DNA of 64,000 nt from Stenotrophomonas acidaminiphila (GTDB lineage Bacteria > Pseudomonadota > Gammaproteobacteria > Xanthomonadales > Xanthomonadaceae): assembly GCF_001431595.1 (NCBI RefSeq), contig NZ_LDJO01000014.1, forward strand, positions 124,001 to 188,000, given 5' to 3'. The notes under the pieces are model-generated. The model saw only the letters and a program-made list of their open reading frames with translations, was not told the origin of the DNA and made no database searches. The stretch's first letter is position 1. Each line of letters starts with the position of its first letter. Positions 56,067 through 64,000 of the stretch are shown here, piece after piece. A program made the position numbers and the translations under genes.

Positions 56067-58349
56067 TCAGAACCTGACGTTGAGCGCCAGCGTGGCCGAA
56101 CGCCCCGGCGCGATGCTCGCGTAATGCGAGGCATAGGCCTTGGTGAAGTAGATCTTGTCGGTCAGGTTCTGCAGGTTGAGCTGCAGGCTGATGTTGTCCT
56201 GGATCGCGTAGCTGGCCATCGCGTCCCAGCGCGTATAGGCCGGGATCCACTTGCTGTTGGCCGCATCGCCGTACTGCTTGTCGACATAGCTGGCGCCGCC
56301 GCCGATGGTCAGGCCGAACGGGAACGCATAGGTGGTCCACAGCGTGGCGGCATGCCTGGGCGTGTTCGGGAAGACGTTGCCGTTGTTCGGCGAGACGATC
56401 CACACGCCCGGGGCCGGGCAGCCGGTGCGGCTGGGGACCGAGCAGACGTAGCCGTTGTCCTTCAGTTCCGAATCCATCCAGGTGTAGCCGCCGGCGACGC
56501 TCCAGCGGTCGCTGATCTGGCCGTTGACGCCGATCTCCACGCCGTTGATCGCCTTGCTGCCGGCGTTCTGGGTGCTGCCGTTGTCGAGCACGACGCGGGC
56601 ATTGTTCATCTCGGTATGGAACAGCGCTGCCGTCAGGTTCAGGCGGTTGCCGAACAGGTCCCACTTGGTGCCCAGTTCGTAGTTCTTCGTCTCCTGCGGC
56701 TTCAGGTTCTGGATCGCGGCACTGATCGAATCGTTGCCCTCACCGCTGTCCATGCCCGGCGGGGTGGACGAGGTGCCATAGGAGAGATAGATGCTGCCGT
56801 TGGCCGTCGGCTTGAACACCACGCCGGCCTGGTAGTTGAGGAAGGCCTCGCTGTTGCCCAGCACGGTCGGCGCCTTGCCGGCGACCGGGGTGACCTGCTC
56901 GGTGTCGTAGTCGTCCCAGCGCAGGCCGAGGTTGAGCAGCCAGCGCGGGCTCAGTTCGATGGTGTCGAACGCGTACACCGAGGTGGTGCGGGTGGTCTGG
57001 CGGATGTCCAGCGCCTTGTCGCTGCGGGTGACCGGGTGGCTGGCGGCCCACGGGTCGTTCGGGTCGGGGGCGTAGAAATCGGTGCAGTTCCAGCCGGTCG
57101 CCGCGCCGGTGGTCGGGCAGGACTGGGTGCCGTCGATGGCGTTGTTGGTGCCGCCGCCGCCGATCAGGTAGCGGCCCTTGCTGCTCTTCTCCTCGCTGTA
57201 CTCGACCCCGGCGCTGTAGCTGTGCGCCAGCGCGCCGGTGCGGAACGCGCCGGTCAGGCTCAGCTGGTCGGCGAAGGTGCGGGTGTCGATGGCGCGGTCG
57301 TTGGTGCGGCGCCACAGGGTGCCGTACTTGTTGGGGTTGTTCTTGCTGTCGTCCGGCTGGGTCCACAGGTAGTCGTTGCTGGTGTTGCCCAGGCGCGCGA
57401 TGTTGCGCAGCTTGTGGCCGCCCAGGTCGTAGCTGGCATCGATGGTGCTGATGTCGGCGCGGGTACGCTGGAAGTCGCGGTCCTTCAGCCCGTAGTAGTT
57501 GTTGCGGTCGGGCACCAGCGGCCGGCCGGTGGTGGTGCCGGTGGCCGGGTCGGCATACGGGAAGCCGCCGGCGTCGGGCAGGTCGTCGGTTTCCAGGTGG
57601 TAATGGCTGGCGATCACCTGCAGCGGACCGTTCAGGCCGAACGCGACCGACGGGGCGATGCCCCAGCGGCTGACATTGGCGGCGTCGCGGCCGGGGATGT
57701 CGGCGGCGTGCCTGAGCAGGTTCAGGCGCGCGGCAATGCCATCGCCCAGCACGTAGTTGGCGTCCACGGTACCGCGGGCGTAGCGGTCGCTGCCCACGCC
57801 CATGCTGACGCTGGTCTCGTTCTTCAGCTTCGGGGTCTTGCTGACCAGGTTGATGCTGCCGCCGCCGGAGTCGCGGCCGCCATAGGCCGAGCTTGGCCCC
57901 TTGACCACTTCCAGCTGCTCCAGGTCGAACACCTCGCGGGTCTGCGTGCCGACATCGCGCAGGCCGTCCACGAACATGTTGCTCTGGCCGTCGAAGCCGC
58001 GCAGGAACGGGCGGTCGCCGGTGGAGTTGCCGCCCTCGCCGGCGCCGAAGGTGATGCCGGGAACCATGCGCAGTGCGTCCACCAGGTTGGTGGCGCCGAT
58101 TTCCTGGAGGGTCTTCTCGGTGACGACCGCCACCGACTTGGGGGTGTCCAGCAGCTCGGCGGTGAACTTGGGCGAGGACGGTGCGAACCAGCTGCCGCGG
58201 ACCTGGACCTTGTCCAGGTCGGTGGCCTGTACGGCGCCGGCATCCGCGTCCGCGGCCTGGGCGGTCAGCGGGGAAAAGCCGGCGGCCAGGGTGGCCGTGG
58301 CCAGCACGGTGGCGCGCGGCGCGTACTTGCGGGTCTTGATGTGGTTCAT
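56067..58349 (-). CDS. TonB-dependent siderophore receptor, Fiu/PiuA-like
   Basis: Outer-membrane receptor of 760 residues for monomeric catechol-type ferric siderophores. Signal region MNHIKTRKYAPRATVLATATLAAGFSPLTAQAA, TonB box DKVQVRGSWF, plug DTPKSVAVVTEKTLQEIGATNLVDALRMVPGITFGAGEGGN and RPFLRGFDGQSNMFVDGLRD, features of Fiu and PiuA, and a barrel ending SATLALNVRF. ATG 58349. Receptors of this type are entry routes for catechol-conjugated beta-lactams in Pseudomonas. It lies downstream of a Fur-box promoter and upstream of the Sel1 gene and piuC. Confidence 0.93.
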   Translation of the reverse strand: MNHIKTRKYAPRATVLATATLAAGFSPLTAQAADADAGAVQATDLDKVQVRGSWFAPSSPKFTAELLDTPKSVAVVTEKTLQEIGATNLVDALRMVPGITFGAGEGGNSTGDRPFLRGFDGQSNMFVDGLRDVGTQTREVFDLEQLEVVKGPSSAYGGRDSGGGSINLVSKTPKLKNETSVSMGVGSDRYARGTVDANYVLGDGIAARLNLLRHAADIPGRDAANVSRWGIAPSVAFGLNGPLQVIASHYHLETDDLPDAGGFPYADPATGTTTGRPLVPDRNNYYGLKDRDFQRTRADISTIDASYDLGGHKLRNIARLGNTSNDYLWTQPDDSKNNPNKYGTLWRRTNDRAIDTRTFADQLSLTGAFRTGALAHSYSAGVEYSEEKSSKGRYLIGGGGTNNAIDGTQSCPTTGAATGWNCTDFYAPDPNDPWAASHPVTRSDKALDIRQTTRTTSVYAFDTIELSPRWLLNLGLRWDDYDTEQVTPVAGKAPTVLGNSEAFLNYQAGVVFKPTANGSIYLSYGTSSTPPGMDSGEGNDSISAAIQNLKPQETKNYELGTKWDLFGNRLNLTAALFHTEMNNARVVLDNGSTQNAGSKAINGVEIGVNGQISDRWSVAGGYTWMDSELKDNGYVCSVPSRTGCPAPGVWIVSPNNGNVFPNTPRHAATLWTTYAFPFGLTIGGGASYVDKQYGDAANSKWIPAYTRWDAMASYAIQDNISLQLNLQNLTDKIYFTKAYASHYASIAPGRSATLALNVRF

Positions 58350-58426
58350 GGATGACGATGTCCGGGGAAAAGTGAAGACGAAAGCGGCAGCGCAGGCGCC
58401 GGCAGTGCGGACGCCCGGGAAGCGGA

Positions 58427-58918
58427 TCAGCGAAGCGGGGGTTGGCCGGCGGGCGCCCATGGCCCGTGGCCGGCGTCCGCGCGGGACTCAGCCGTGGCGG
58501 CTGGCAGGTGGCGCATGCGCCGGTGGCGACCGGTACGTCCGTGCGCCGGGCGTCGCGGGAACGCTGGCCGGCAGCCGCGGCGAGGCCAGCCGGGGGCATG
58601 CCGGGCTGGCCAGTGCGCACCCCATGCCTGCGCCGGGCGTGCGGTGCCGGGCGCTTCGGCGTCGGCCTCGGCCATCGCAGGCACGTGCATCGCCTGCCCT
58701 CCCGGGGCCATCGGCTGGCCGGCGGACGTGGCAACGGGGACATCAGCGATGGGGCGTGCGCTGGCGTGGGTCGCGGGAGCCAGTGCCGCCACCAGCAAGG
58801 TGGCGAGGAAAAAACCGGCAAGCAGCCACAGGCGCCAGTACCGCCGGACCGGGACGGTCGGCAGGCAGGGCGGGGCTCCGTTGCAGGAGCTCCGCGGGTA
58901 GGCGCGGGCGGCATGCAT
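58427..58918 (-). CDS. Possible small membrane protein ahead of the Fiu-like receptor
   Basis: Open frame of 163 residues, not recognised. A credible membrane segment (RYWRLWLLAGFFLATLLVAALA) follows a basic N-terminus; the remainder is Pro/Ala/Arg/His-rich and looks low-quality beyond about residue 95, so the C-terminal half may be out of frame or non-coding. The predicted transcription start falls at or beside the ATG at 58918 and there is no ribosome-binding site, so the message would be leaderless, or this stretch is simply the receptor's long 5' leader. Confidence 0.4.
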   Translation of the reverse strand: MHAARAYPRSSCNGAPPCLPTVPVRRYWRLWLLAGFFLATLLVAALAPATHASARPIADVPVATSAGQPMAPGGQAMHVPAMAEADAEAPGTARPAQAWGAHWPARHAPGWPRRGCRPAFPRRPAHGRTGRHRRMRHLPAATAESRADAGHGPWAPAGQPPLR

Positions 58919-58924
58919 AACGGT

Positions 58925-58953
58925 AAATTAAACGATAATGATTCGCATGTCCA
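58925..58953 (-). promoter_or_regulatory. Promoter with embedded Fur-like box for the Fiu-like receptor
   Basis: Minus strand TGGACA (58948-58953), 17 bp, TAATTT (58925-58930). The spacer holds GATAATGATTCGCAT on the plus strand, a Fur-type half-site pair. Transcription should begin near 58918. Confidence 0.65.
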
Positions 58954-58996
58954 CAATCATGCGAGGCGCCCCCGGCCCAGGGCGCCATTGCCCGGC

Positions 58997-59329
58997 TCAG
59001 TCGCGGTCGTCGCGGGCCCAGATGCCGCCGTTTTCGCGCTTGACCGGGAACTTGGGCACCGCGGTGTAGGCCGGGGCGCACAGCGCACGGCCGTCGCGGA
59101 CGTCGAAACGGGCGCCGTGCAGAACGCACTCGATGCTGCCCTCGACCGGATCGATGCTGCCGGAGGACAGTTCGAACTCCTCGTGGGTGCACTGGTCTTC
59201 CAGCGCGTACAGCTCGCCGTCCAGGTTGAACACGACGATCGGGGCGCCGGTGACGTCGTCGAACGCGGTCTTCATCTCGCCCGGCAGCAGTTCCCCGCTG
59301 GCGCAGACGTAGGTCCAGGCCGCGCTCAT
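58997..59329 (-). CDS. Rieske-type ferredoxin of the suf operon
   Basis: 110-residue [2Fe-2S] protein with the Rieske ligands CTHEEF (Cys-x-His) and CVLHGARFD (Cys-x-x-His). It resembles the ferredoxin subunit of non-haem iron oxygenases, but no oxygenase is nearby; in many bacteria this gene closes the suf operon, so it may be an electron donor or Fe-S acceptor there. ATG 59329 overlaps the stop of the GNAT gene. Confidence 0.9.
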   Translation of the reverse strand: MSAAWTYVCASGELLPGEMKTAFDDVTGAPIVVFNLDGELYALEDQCTHEEFELSSGSIDPVEGSIECVLHGARFDVRDGRALCAPAYTAVPKFPVKRENGGIWARDDRD

Positions 59330-59862
59330 GCCGCGCCCTCCAGCGGCTTCTCCAGTACCTCGAAGCGCAGGTCGTCGCGCTTGGGCAGGCCGAAGCGCGC
59401 GTCGCCGTAGGGGAACGGCTTCTTGATCCCGGTGCGGGCATAGCCGCGGCGCTCGTAGAAGGCGATCAGCTCCTCGCGGCAGTCGATCACCGTCATCTGC
59501 ATGCTCGGCAGCCGCCAGTGCCCGGCCACGTGGCGCTCGGCCTGCAGCATGACCTGCTTGCCGACCCCGCCGCCCTGCGCGGTGGGGCTGACCGCGAACA
59601 TGCCGAAGTAGCCATGGCCGTCCTCGTCGGCGACGTGGCAGCAGGCCAGCAGCCGGCCGCCCTGCTCGGCCAGCAGGATCGCGCTCCGCGGCCGCTGGAT
59701 GTCGGCGAGGATGCCTTCGGCATCCACCCGCTGGCCGTCCAGGAGGTCGGCTTCGGTGGTCCAGCCCACGCGCGAGGCGTCGCCACGGTAGGCGGAGGTG
59801 ACCAGTTCGATCAGGGCCGGAACGTCGTCCGGGGTGGCGGTGCGGAAGGTGAGGGCGTCCAT
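59326..59862 (-). CDS. GNAT family N-acetyltransferase
   Basis: 178-residue acyl-CoA-dependent acetyltransferase: LTFRTATPDDVPALIELVTSAYRG at the N-terminus, the acetyl-CoA loop VSPTAQGGGVGKQVML (Q/RxxGxG/A) and IAFYERRGYARTG near the C-terminus. Substrate unknown. ATG 59862 lies 44 bases after sufS and its stop overlaps the Rieske start, so it is part of the suf transcript. Confidence 0.9.
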   Translation of the reverse strand: MDALTFRTATPDDVPALIELVTSAYRGDASRVGWTTEADLLDGQRVDAEGILADIQRPRSAILLAEQGGRLLACCHVADEDGHGYFGMFAVSPTAQGGGVGKQVMLQAERHVAGHWRLPSMQMTVIDCREELIAFYERRGYARTGIKKPFPYGDARFGLPKRDDLRFEVLEKPLEGAA

Positions 59863-59905
59863 GCCCGCATTGTAGGACGCGGCCACGCCCCGCTCCATGC
59901 AATGC

Positions 59906-61162
59906 TCAGCCCAGCAGGGCGCGTACCTTCTTCAGCGCGGCCATGAACGCCTCGATCTCCGCATGCGTGTTGTAGAACGCCAGCGAGGCGCGGCAGGTCG
60001 CGGCCACCCCGTAGTACTGCAGCAGCGGGTGCGCGCAGTGCTGGCCCGAGCGCACCGCCACGCCCTGCAGGTCGAGCAGGGTGGCCAGGTCGTGCGCATG
60101 CGCGCCTTCGACCAGGAAGGAGACCACGGCCGCCTTGTGCGGGGCGGTGCCGAAGATGCGCACGCCTTCCACGCGCTGCAGCTCCTCGGTGAAGTGCGCC
60201 AGCAGTTCCTGCTCGCGGGCGGCGATATGGCCGCGGCCGAGGCCGTCCAGGTAGTCGACCGCCACGCCGAGGCCGACGAAGCCGGCGATGTTGGGCGTGC
60301 CGGCCTCGAACTTCTGCGGGGCGTCGTTGAACACCGTGCCCTCGAAGCTGACTTCCTTGATCATCTCGCCACCGCCCAGGAACGGCGGCATGTCCTGCAG
60401 CAGTTCGCGGCGCGCCCACAGTGCGCCGGTGCCGGTGGGCCCGCACATCTTGTGGCCGGTGACGGCGTAGAAGTCGCAGCCGATGGCGGCCACGTCCAGC
60501 TCCAGGTGCGGCGCGGCCTGGGAACCGTCGATGACGGTGACGATGCCGCGCCGGCGCGCTTCGCGGCAGATCTCGCGGACCGGGTTGACCGTGCCCAGCA
60601 CGTTGGAGACGTGGGTCAGCGCCAGCAGCTTCACGTCCGGCGTCATCGCCGCGTGCAGCGCATCCATGTCCAGGCTGCCGTCCGCGGTGATCTCGGCCAC
60701 GCGGATGCGGGCGCCGGTGCGCTCGGCGACCAGCTGCCAGGGCACGATGTTGGCGTGGTGCTCCATGCGCGAGACCAGGATCACGTCGCCGGCCTTCAGC
60801 CGCGGCAGCGCCCACGAGTAGGCCACCAGGTTGATGGCGAAGGTGGTGCCGCTGCACAGCACCAGTTCGTTGGCGCGCACGTTGAGGAAGCGCGCCAGCT
60901 TGGTGCGCGCGCCTTCGTAGGCATCGGTGGCCTCGGTCCCCAGCGCGTGCACCGCGCGGCTGACGTTGGCGTTGTAGCGGCGATAGAACTCGTCCACCGC
61001 GCCGATCACCGGCACCGGCTTCTGCGCGGTGTTGGCGTTGTCGAAATACACCAGCGGCTTGCCGTTGACCTCGCGCATCAGCAGCGGGAAATCGGCGCGC
61101 ACGCGCTCCCAGTCGGGGGCGCTGCCGGTGGCGGGAATCGGGCGCGGGGAGGAAAGGTTCAT
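59906..61162 (-). CDS. sufS: Cysteine desulfurase SufS
   Basis: PLP enzyme that takes sulfur from cysteine for Fe-S cluster assembly. 418 residues: NANTAQKPVPVIGA, EHHANIVPWQ, DGSQAAPHLELDV, the PLP lysine in AVTGHKMCGPTGTG, and the catalytic Cys in VAVRSGQHCAHPLL. This is a group II (SufS) desulfurase, which normally needs SufE or SufU as sulfur acceptor; neither lies in the window. ATG 61162 overlaps the sufD stop. Confidence 0.96.
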   Translation of the reverse strand: MNLSSPRPIPATGSAPDWERVRADFPLLMREVNGKPLVYFDNANTAQKPVPVIGAVDEFYRRYNANVSRAVHALGTEATDAYEGARTKLARFLNVRANELVLCSGTTFAINLVAYSWALPRLKAGDVILVSRMEHHANIVPWQLVAERTGARIRVAEITADGSLDMDALHAAMTPDVKLLALTHVSNVLGTVNPVREICREARRRGIVTVIDGSQAAPHLELDVAAIGCDFYAVTGHKMCGPTGTGALWARRELLQDMPPFLGGGEMIKEVSFEGTVFNDAPQKFEAGTPNIAGFVGLGVAVDYLDGLGRGHIAAREQELLAHFTEELQRVEGVRIFGTAPHKAAVVSFLVEGAHAHDLATLLDLQGVAVRSGQHCAHPLLQYYGVAATCRASLAFYNTHAEIEAFMAALKKVRALLG

Positions 61163-62459
61163 GCCATGCCTGCCTGTTGCAGCGCCTGGCCCAGGTGGTG
61201 GACCAGCTTCTCGGTGAGGATGTCGTCCACGGCCGCCAGCGGCTCGTGGCAGAACGCGGTGCTGAGCATGGCGCGCGCCTGTTCGGCCGGCACCCCGCGC
61301 GAGCGCAGGTAGAACAGCGCGTTGGCATCGAGCTGGCCGACGGTGGCGCCGTGCGCGGCCTTGACCTCGTCGGCGTCGATCACCAGCGTCGGCTGGGTGT
61401 CGATCTCGGCGTCGGCGGACAGCAGCAGGTTCTTGTTGGACAGGTTGGCGTCGGTGCCGTCGGCGCCTTCGCGGATGTGGATGCCACCGTGGAACACGAC
61501 CCGGCTGCGGTTGGCGGCCACGCCCCGCCACAGCAGTTCGGCGCGGGTGTCGCGGGCGATGTGCTCGATGCCCAGGCGGGTGTCGATGTGGCGGCGGCCG
61601 GTGCCCAGCAGCACGCCGTTGGCGACCAGCCGGGCGTTGTCGCCTTCCAGGCGCACGTTGAGTTCGTGGCGGCTCAGCGCGGCGCCCAGTTCCAGGTCGA
61701 TGCGGCGGTACTCCGCATCGCGCGCCAGCACCGCGTCGGTGCGCAGCAGCGAGGTGGCGCGCGCGCTGTCGGCCTGCGCGCGGGCGTGCGCGAGCCGGGC
61801 GTCCTGCGCCAGGTGGACGTGCACCAGGGTGTTGTCCAGGTGCGCGCTGTCGCCGGCCTGCAGGTGGTGCTCGACCAGGTTCAGCGAAGCGCCGCGGCGC
61901 AGCTCGAACAGGTGACGGTGGTGCCAGGCGATGTCGTTCGCGTCCCTGGCCCCGGCGGTGGCATCGGCGTGCGTGGGGCCCAGCGGCGCGCTGATGAAGA
62001 CCAGGTGCAACGGCGTCGCCGCGGCGATGCCTTCGGCCACCTGCACCAGCACGCCCTCGTCGGCAAGCGCGGCGTTGAGCTGGGCGAAGACCTCCTCGGC
62101 GCGGTCGAAGCGGCGGCCGAGGAAACCGGCGGCCAGCGGCTCGTCGCGGCGCACGGACGACAGCGTGCGAACCTGCACGCCGGCGTCCAGCCCGGACAGG
62201 TCGCTGTGGGCGTCGCTCGGGCGGCCGTTGACGAAGACCAGCCGCGGCGCCGGGATGGCGGCCAGCAACGCGTCATCGACGCTCGGCGCCTGCAGCGGCG
62301 CGGCACCGAAGCTGCGGCGTTCGAGCTGGCGCAGCGAGGTGTACTTCCAGGCTTCGCTGCGCGCGGCGGGCAACCCGCTGCGCAGCGCGGCATCGAGCGT
62401 GGCGCGACGCTCGTCGTTGCCGCAGAACGCGGCGGCCAGCGATTGCAGGAGCGGGCTCA

Positions 62460-62460
<1 letters not shown>
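61159..62460 (-). CDS. sufD: Fe-S cluster assembly scaffold protein SufD
   Basis: Part of the SufBCD scaffold on which new Fe-S clusters form. 433 residues: SEAWKYTSLRQLERRSF near the start, the SufB/D beta-helix core, and DGTDANLSNKNLLLSADAEIDTQPTLVIDADEVKAAHGATVGQLDANALFYLRSRGV, the diagnostic stretch with conserved His. ATG 62460 overlaps the sufC stop as TAATG and its stop overlaps the sufS start. Confidence 0.95.
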
Positions 62461-63224
<764 letters not shown>

Positions 63225-63263
63225 GAGGGTGCGGTCTTCAAATTTGAATGTGGGGCGGGGCGA

Positions 63264-63686
63264 TCAGAGCTCGCCTTCGGCGCGATCAAGGAAGGTGGCG
63301 CGCAGCCAGTGGGTGCGCTGCCGGGTGAGCTCGGCCTTGTTGGCCGAATACAGCATCGGGTACATCGAGCCGTACAGGACACGTGGGTTCTCGTCCTTGC
63401 CCACCGGGTAGCGTGCCTGGATGTCGGCGTCGCGCAGCTGGATCCACAGGCGCTGGGCGTTGCGCAGCTTGTCGATGGCCACCGGCTGGCCCTGCAGCTT
63501 CTGCATCACCTGCCGGTACACGGCGTTGAGCTCGGCATCGCTGGCGTCGGCTTCAAGCGCGGCGCATTCGTTGATGTCCAGCTGGGTGCGGGCATCGTCG
63601 CAGGCCTTGCCCGGCGAGGTGGCCGAGGCAGCCACCGGCAGCAATGCCAGCAGGAGCAAGGGCAGGAGCAGGGGCAGGCGGATCAT
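63264..63686 (-). CDS. DUF1311 (LprI-like) exported protein
   Basis: 140 residues: signal peptide [22 protein letters not shown], then [36 protein letters not shown], the DUF1311/LprI pattern with paired cysteines. Some members inhibit lysozyme. ATG 63686 overlaps the sufB stop (ATGA), so it is translated within the suf operon between sufB and sufC, which is an odd place for an exported protein. Confidence 0.88.
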   Translation of the reverse strand: MIRLPLLLPLLLLALLPVAASATSPGKACDDARTQLDINECAALEADASDAELNAVYRQVMQKLQGQPVAIDKLRNAQRLWIQLRDADIQARYPVGKDENPRVLYGSMYPMLYSANKAELTRQRTHWLRATFLDRAEGEL

Positions 63687-64000
63687 CCGACCGAGCCTTC
63701 CAGCGACACTTCCAGCAGCTTCTTGGCTTCCACCGCGAACTCCATCGGCAGCTCCTTGAACACCTGCTTGCAGAAGCCGTCGACGATCATCGACACCGCG
63801 TTCTCCTGGTCGATGCCGCGCGCGCGGCAGTAGAACAGCTGGTCGTCGGAGATCTTGGAGGTGGTGGCCTCGTGCTCGACGGTCGCGGCGGGGTTCTTCA
63901 CCTCGATGTAGGGGAAGGTGTGGGCGCCGCACTTCTTGCCGATCAGCAGCGAATCGCACTGGGTGTAGTTGCGCGCGCCCTCGGCCCCGGCGGCGACCTT
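63683..64000 (-). CDS. sufB: Fe-S cluster assembly protein SufB, C-terminal part
   Basis: The last 105 residues of SufB; the gene runs past the right edge. Visible sequence includes [56 protein letters not shown] and the ending [22 protein letters not shown]. The conserved Cys and Glu of the scaffold site lie in this part. First visible gene of the leftward suf operon; any regulator such as IscR or SufR would be further right. Confidence 0.96.
   Translation of the reverse strand, partial: KVAAGAEGARNYTQCDSLLIGKKCGAHTFPYIEVKNPAATVEHEATTSKISDDQLFYCRARGIDQENAVSMIVDGFCKQVFKELPMEFAVEAKKLLEVSLEGSVG

Noticed and set aside
54561-58355. A plus-strand open frame of about 1260 codons opposite piuC, the Sel1 gene and the Fiu-like receptor
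   Set aside because: Val/Gly/Ala/Gln-rich antisense artefact crossing three genes with strong motifs.
58427-58918. This frame as a confident frameshifted DUF2946-type copper-related protein
   Set aside because: I could not find the expected cysteine/histidine pattern in any of the three minus-strand frames, so no family is assigned.

Overview
The window is a gene-dense, high-GC chromosomal segment of a gammaproteobacterium, almost certainly of the family Xanthomonadaceae (Xanthomonas, Stenotrophomonas, Pseudoxanthomonas, Lysobacter or a relative). The grounds are the order pilB ... pilR-pilS-sucC-sucD, the TfpZ-type pilin accessory protein, tandem DUF3108 genes, REP elements built on GTAGGAGCGACTTCAGTCGCGA, several TonB-dependent receptors, and a suf operon ending in a Rieske ferredoxin. 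No rRNA, tRNA, CRISPR array or insertion sequence was seen. The genus cannot be fixed by reading alone.

Layout. Bases 1-13069 are a type IV pilus region: a low-GC membrane protein cut by the window edge, galE, a TfpZ-like gene, a chromosomal ccdAB toxin-antitoxin pair, the extension ATPase pilB, a response regulator with an EAL phosphodiesterase domain, a sensor kinase, and pilR-pilS. PilR appears to carry an internal in-frame deletion. Bases 13403-27204 are mostly housekeeping: sucCD, two DUF3108 proteins, purM and purN with two membrane proteins between them, a DUF2066/AI-2E-type permease/hda overlap operon, the peptidoglycan-recycling pair murU-amgK, a GlsB-like protein and an M20 peptidase. 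A comEA-like gene follows.

Bases 28287-45462 look like a 3-hydroxybutyrate (3HB) and 3HB-oligomer utilisation locus. It holds a GntP-type permease divergent from a TonB receptor, a large hybrid kinase with a sodium/solute-symporter sensor domain (CrbS/MxtR type), a NarL-type regulator, 3HB dehydrogenase, and a lipoprotein 3HB-oligomer hydrolase. The two divergent promoters share a 15-bp motif placed the same distance from the permease and dehydrogenase starts. Inside this locus sits a second module (36126-41900): a BigR/SqrR-type persulfide sensor with Cys41 and Cys107, two rhodaneses, a DUF2892 membrane protein and an RND efflux pair, organised around overlapping divergent promoters.

Bases 46583-58918 are an iron-acquisition region: a PepSY protein, DUF2271, DUF4198, ApbE and a flavodoxin-type reductase from one Fur-box promoter; a FepA/CirA-like receptor; and a Fiu/PiuA-like receptor with a Sel1 protein and PiuC from a second Fur-box promoter. 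Bases 58997-64000 are the suf iron-sulfur assembly operon (sufB, DUF1311, sufC, sufD, sufS, GNAT, Rieske), running leftwards and cut at sufB by the right edge.
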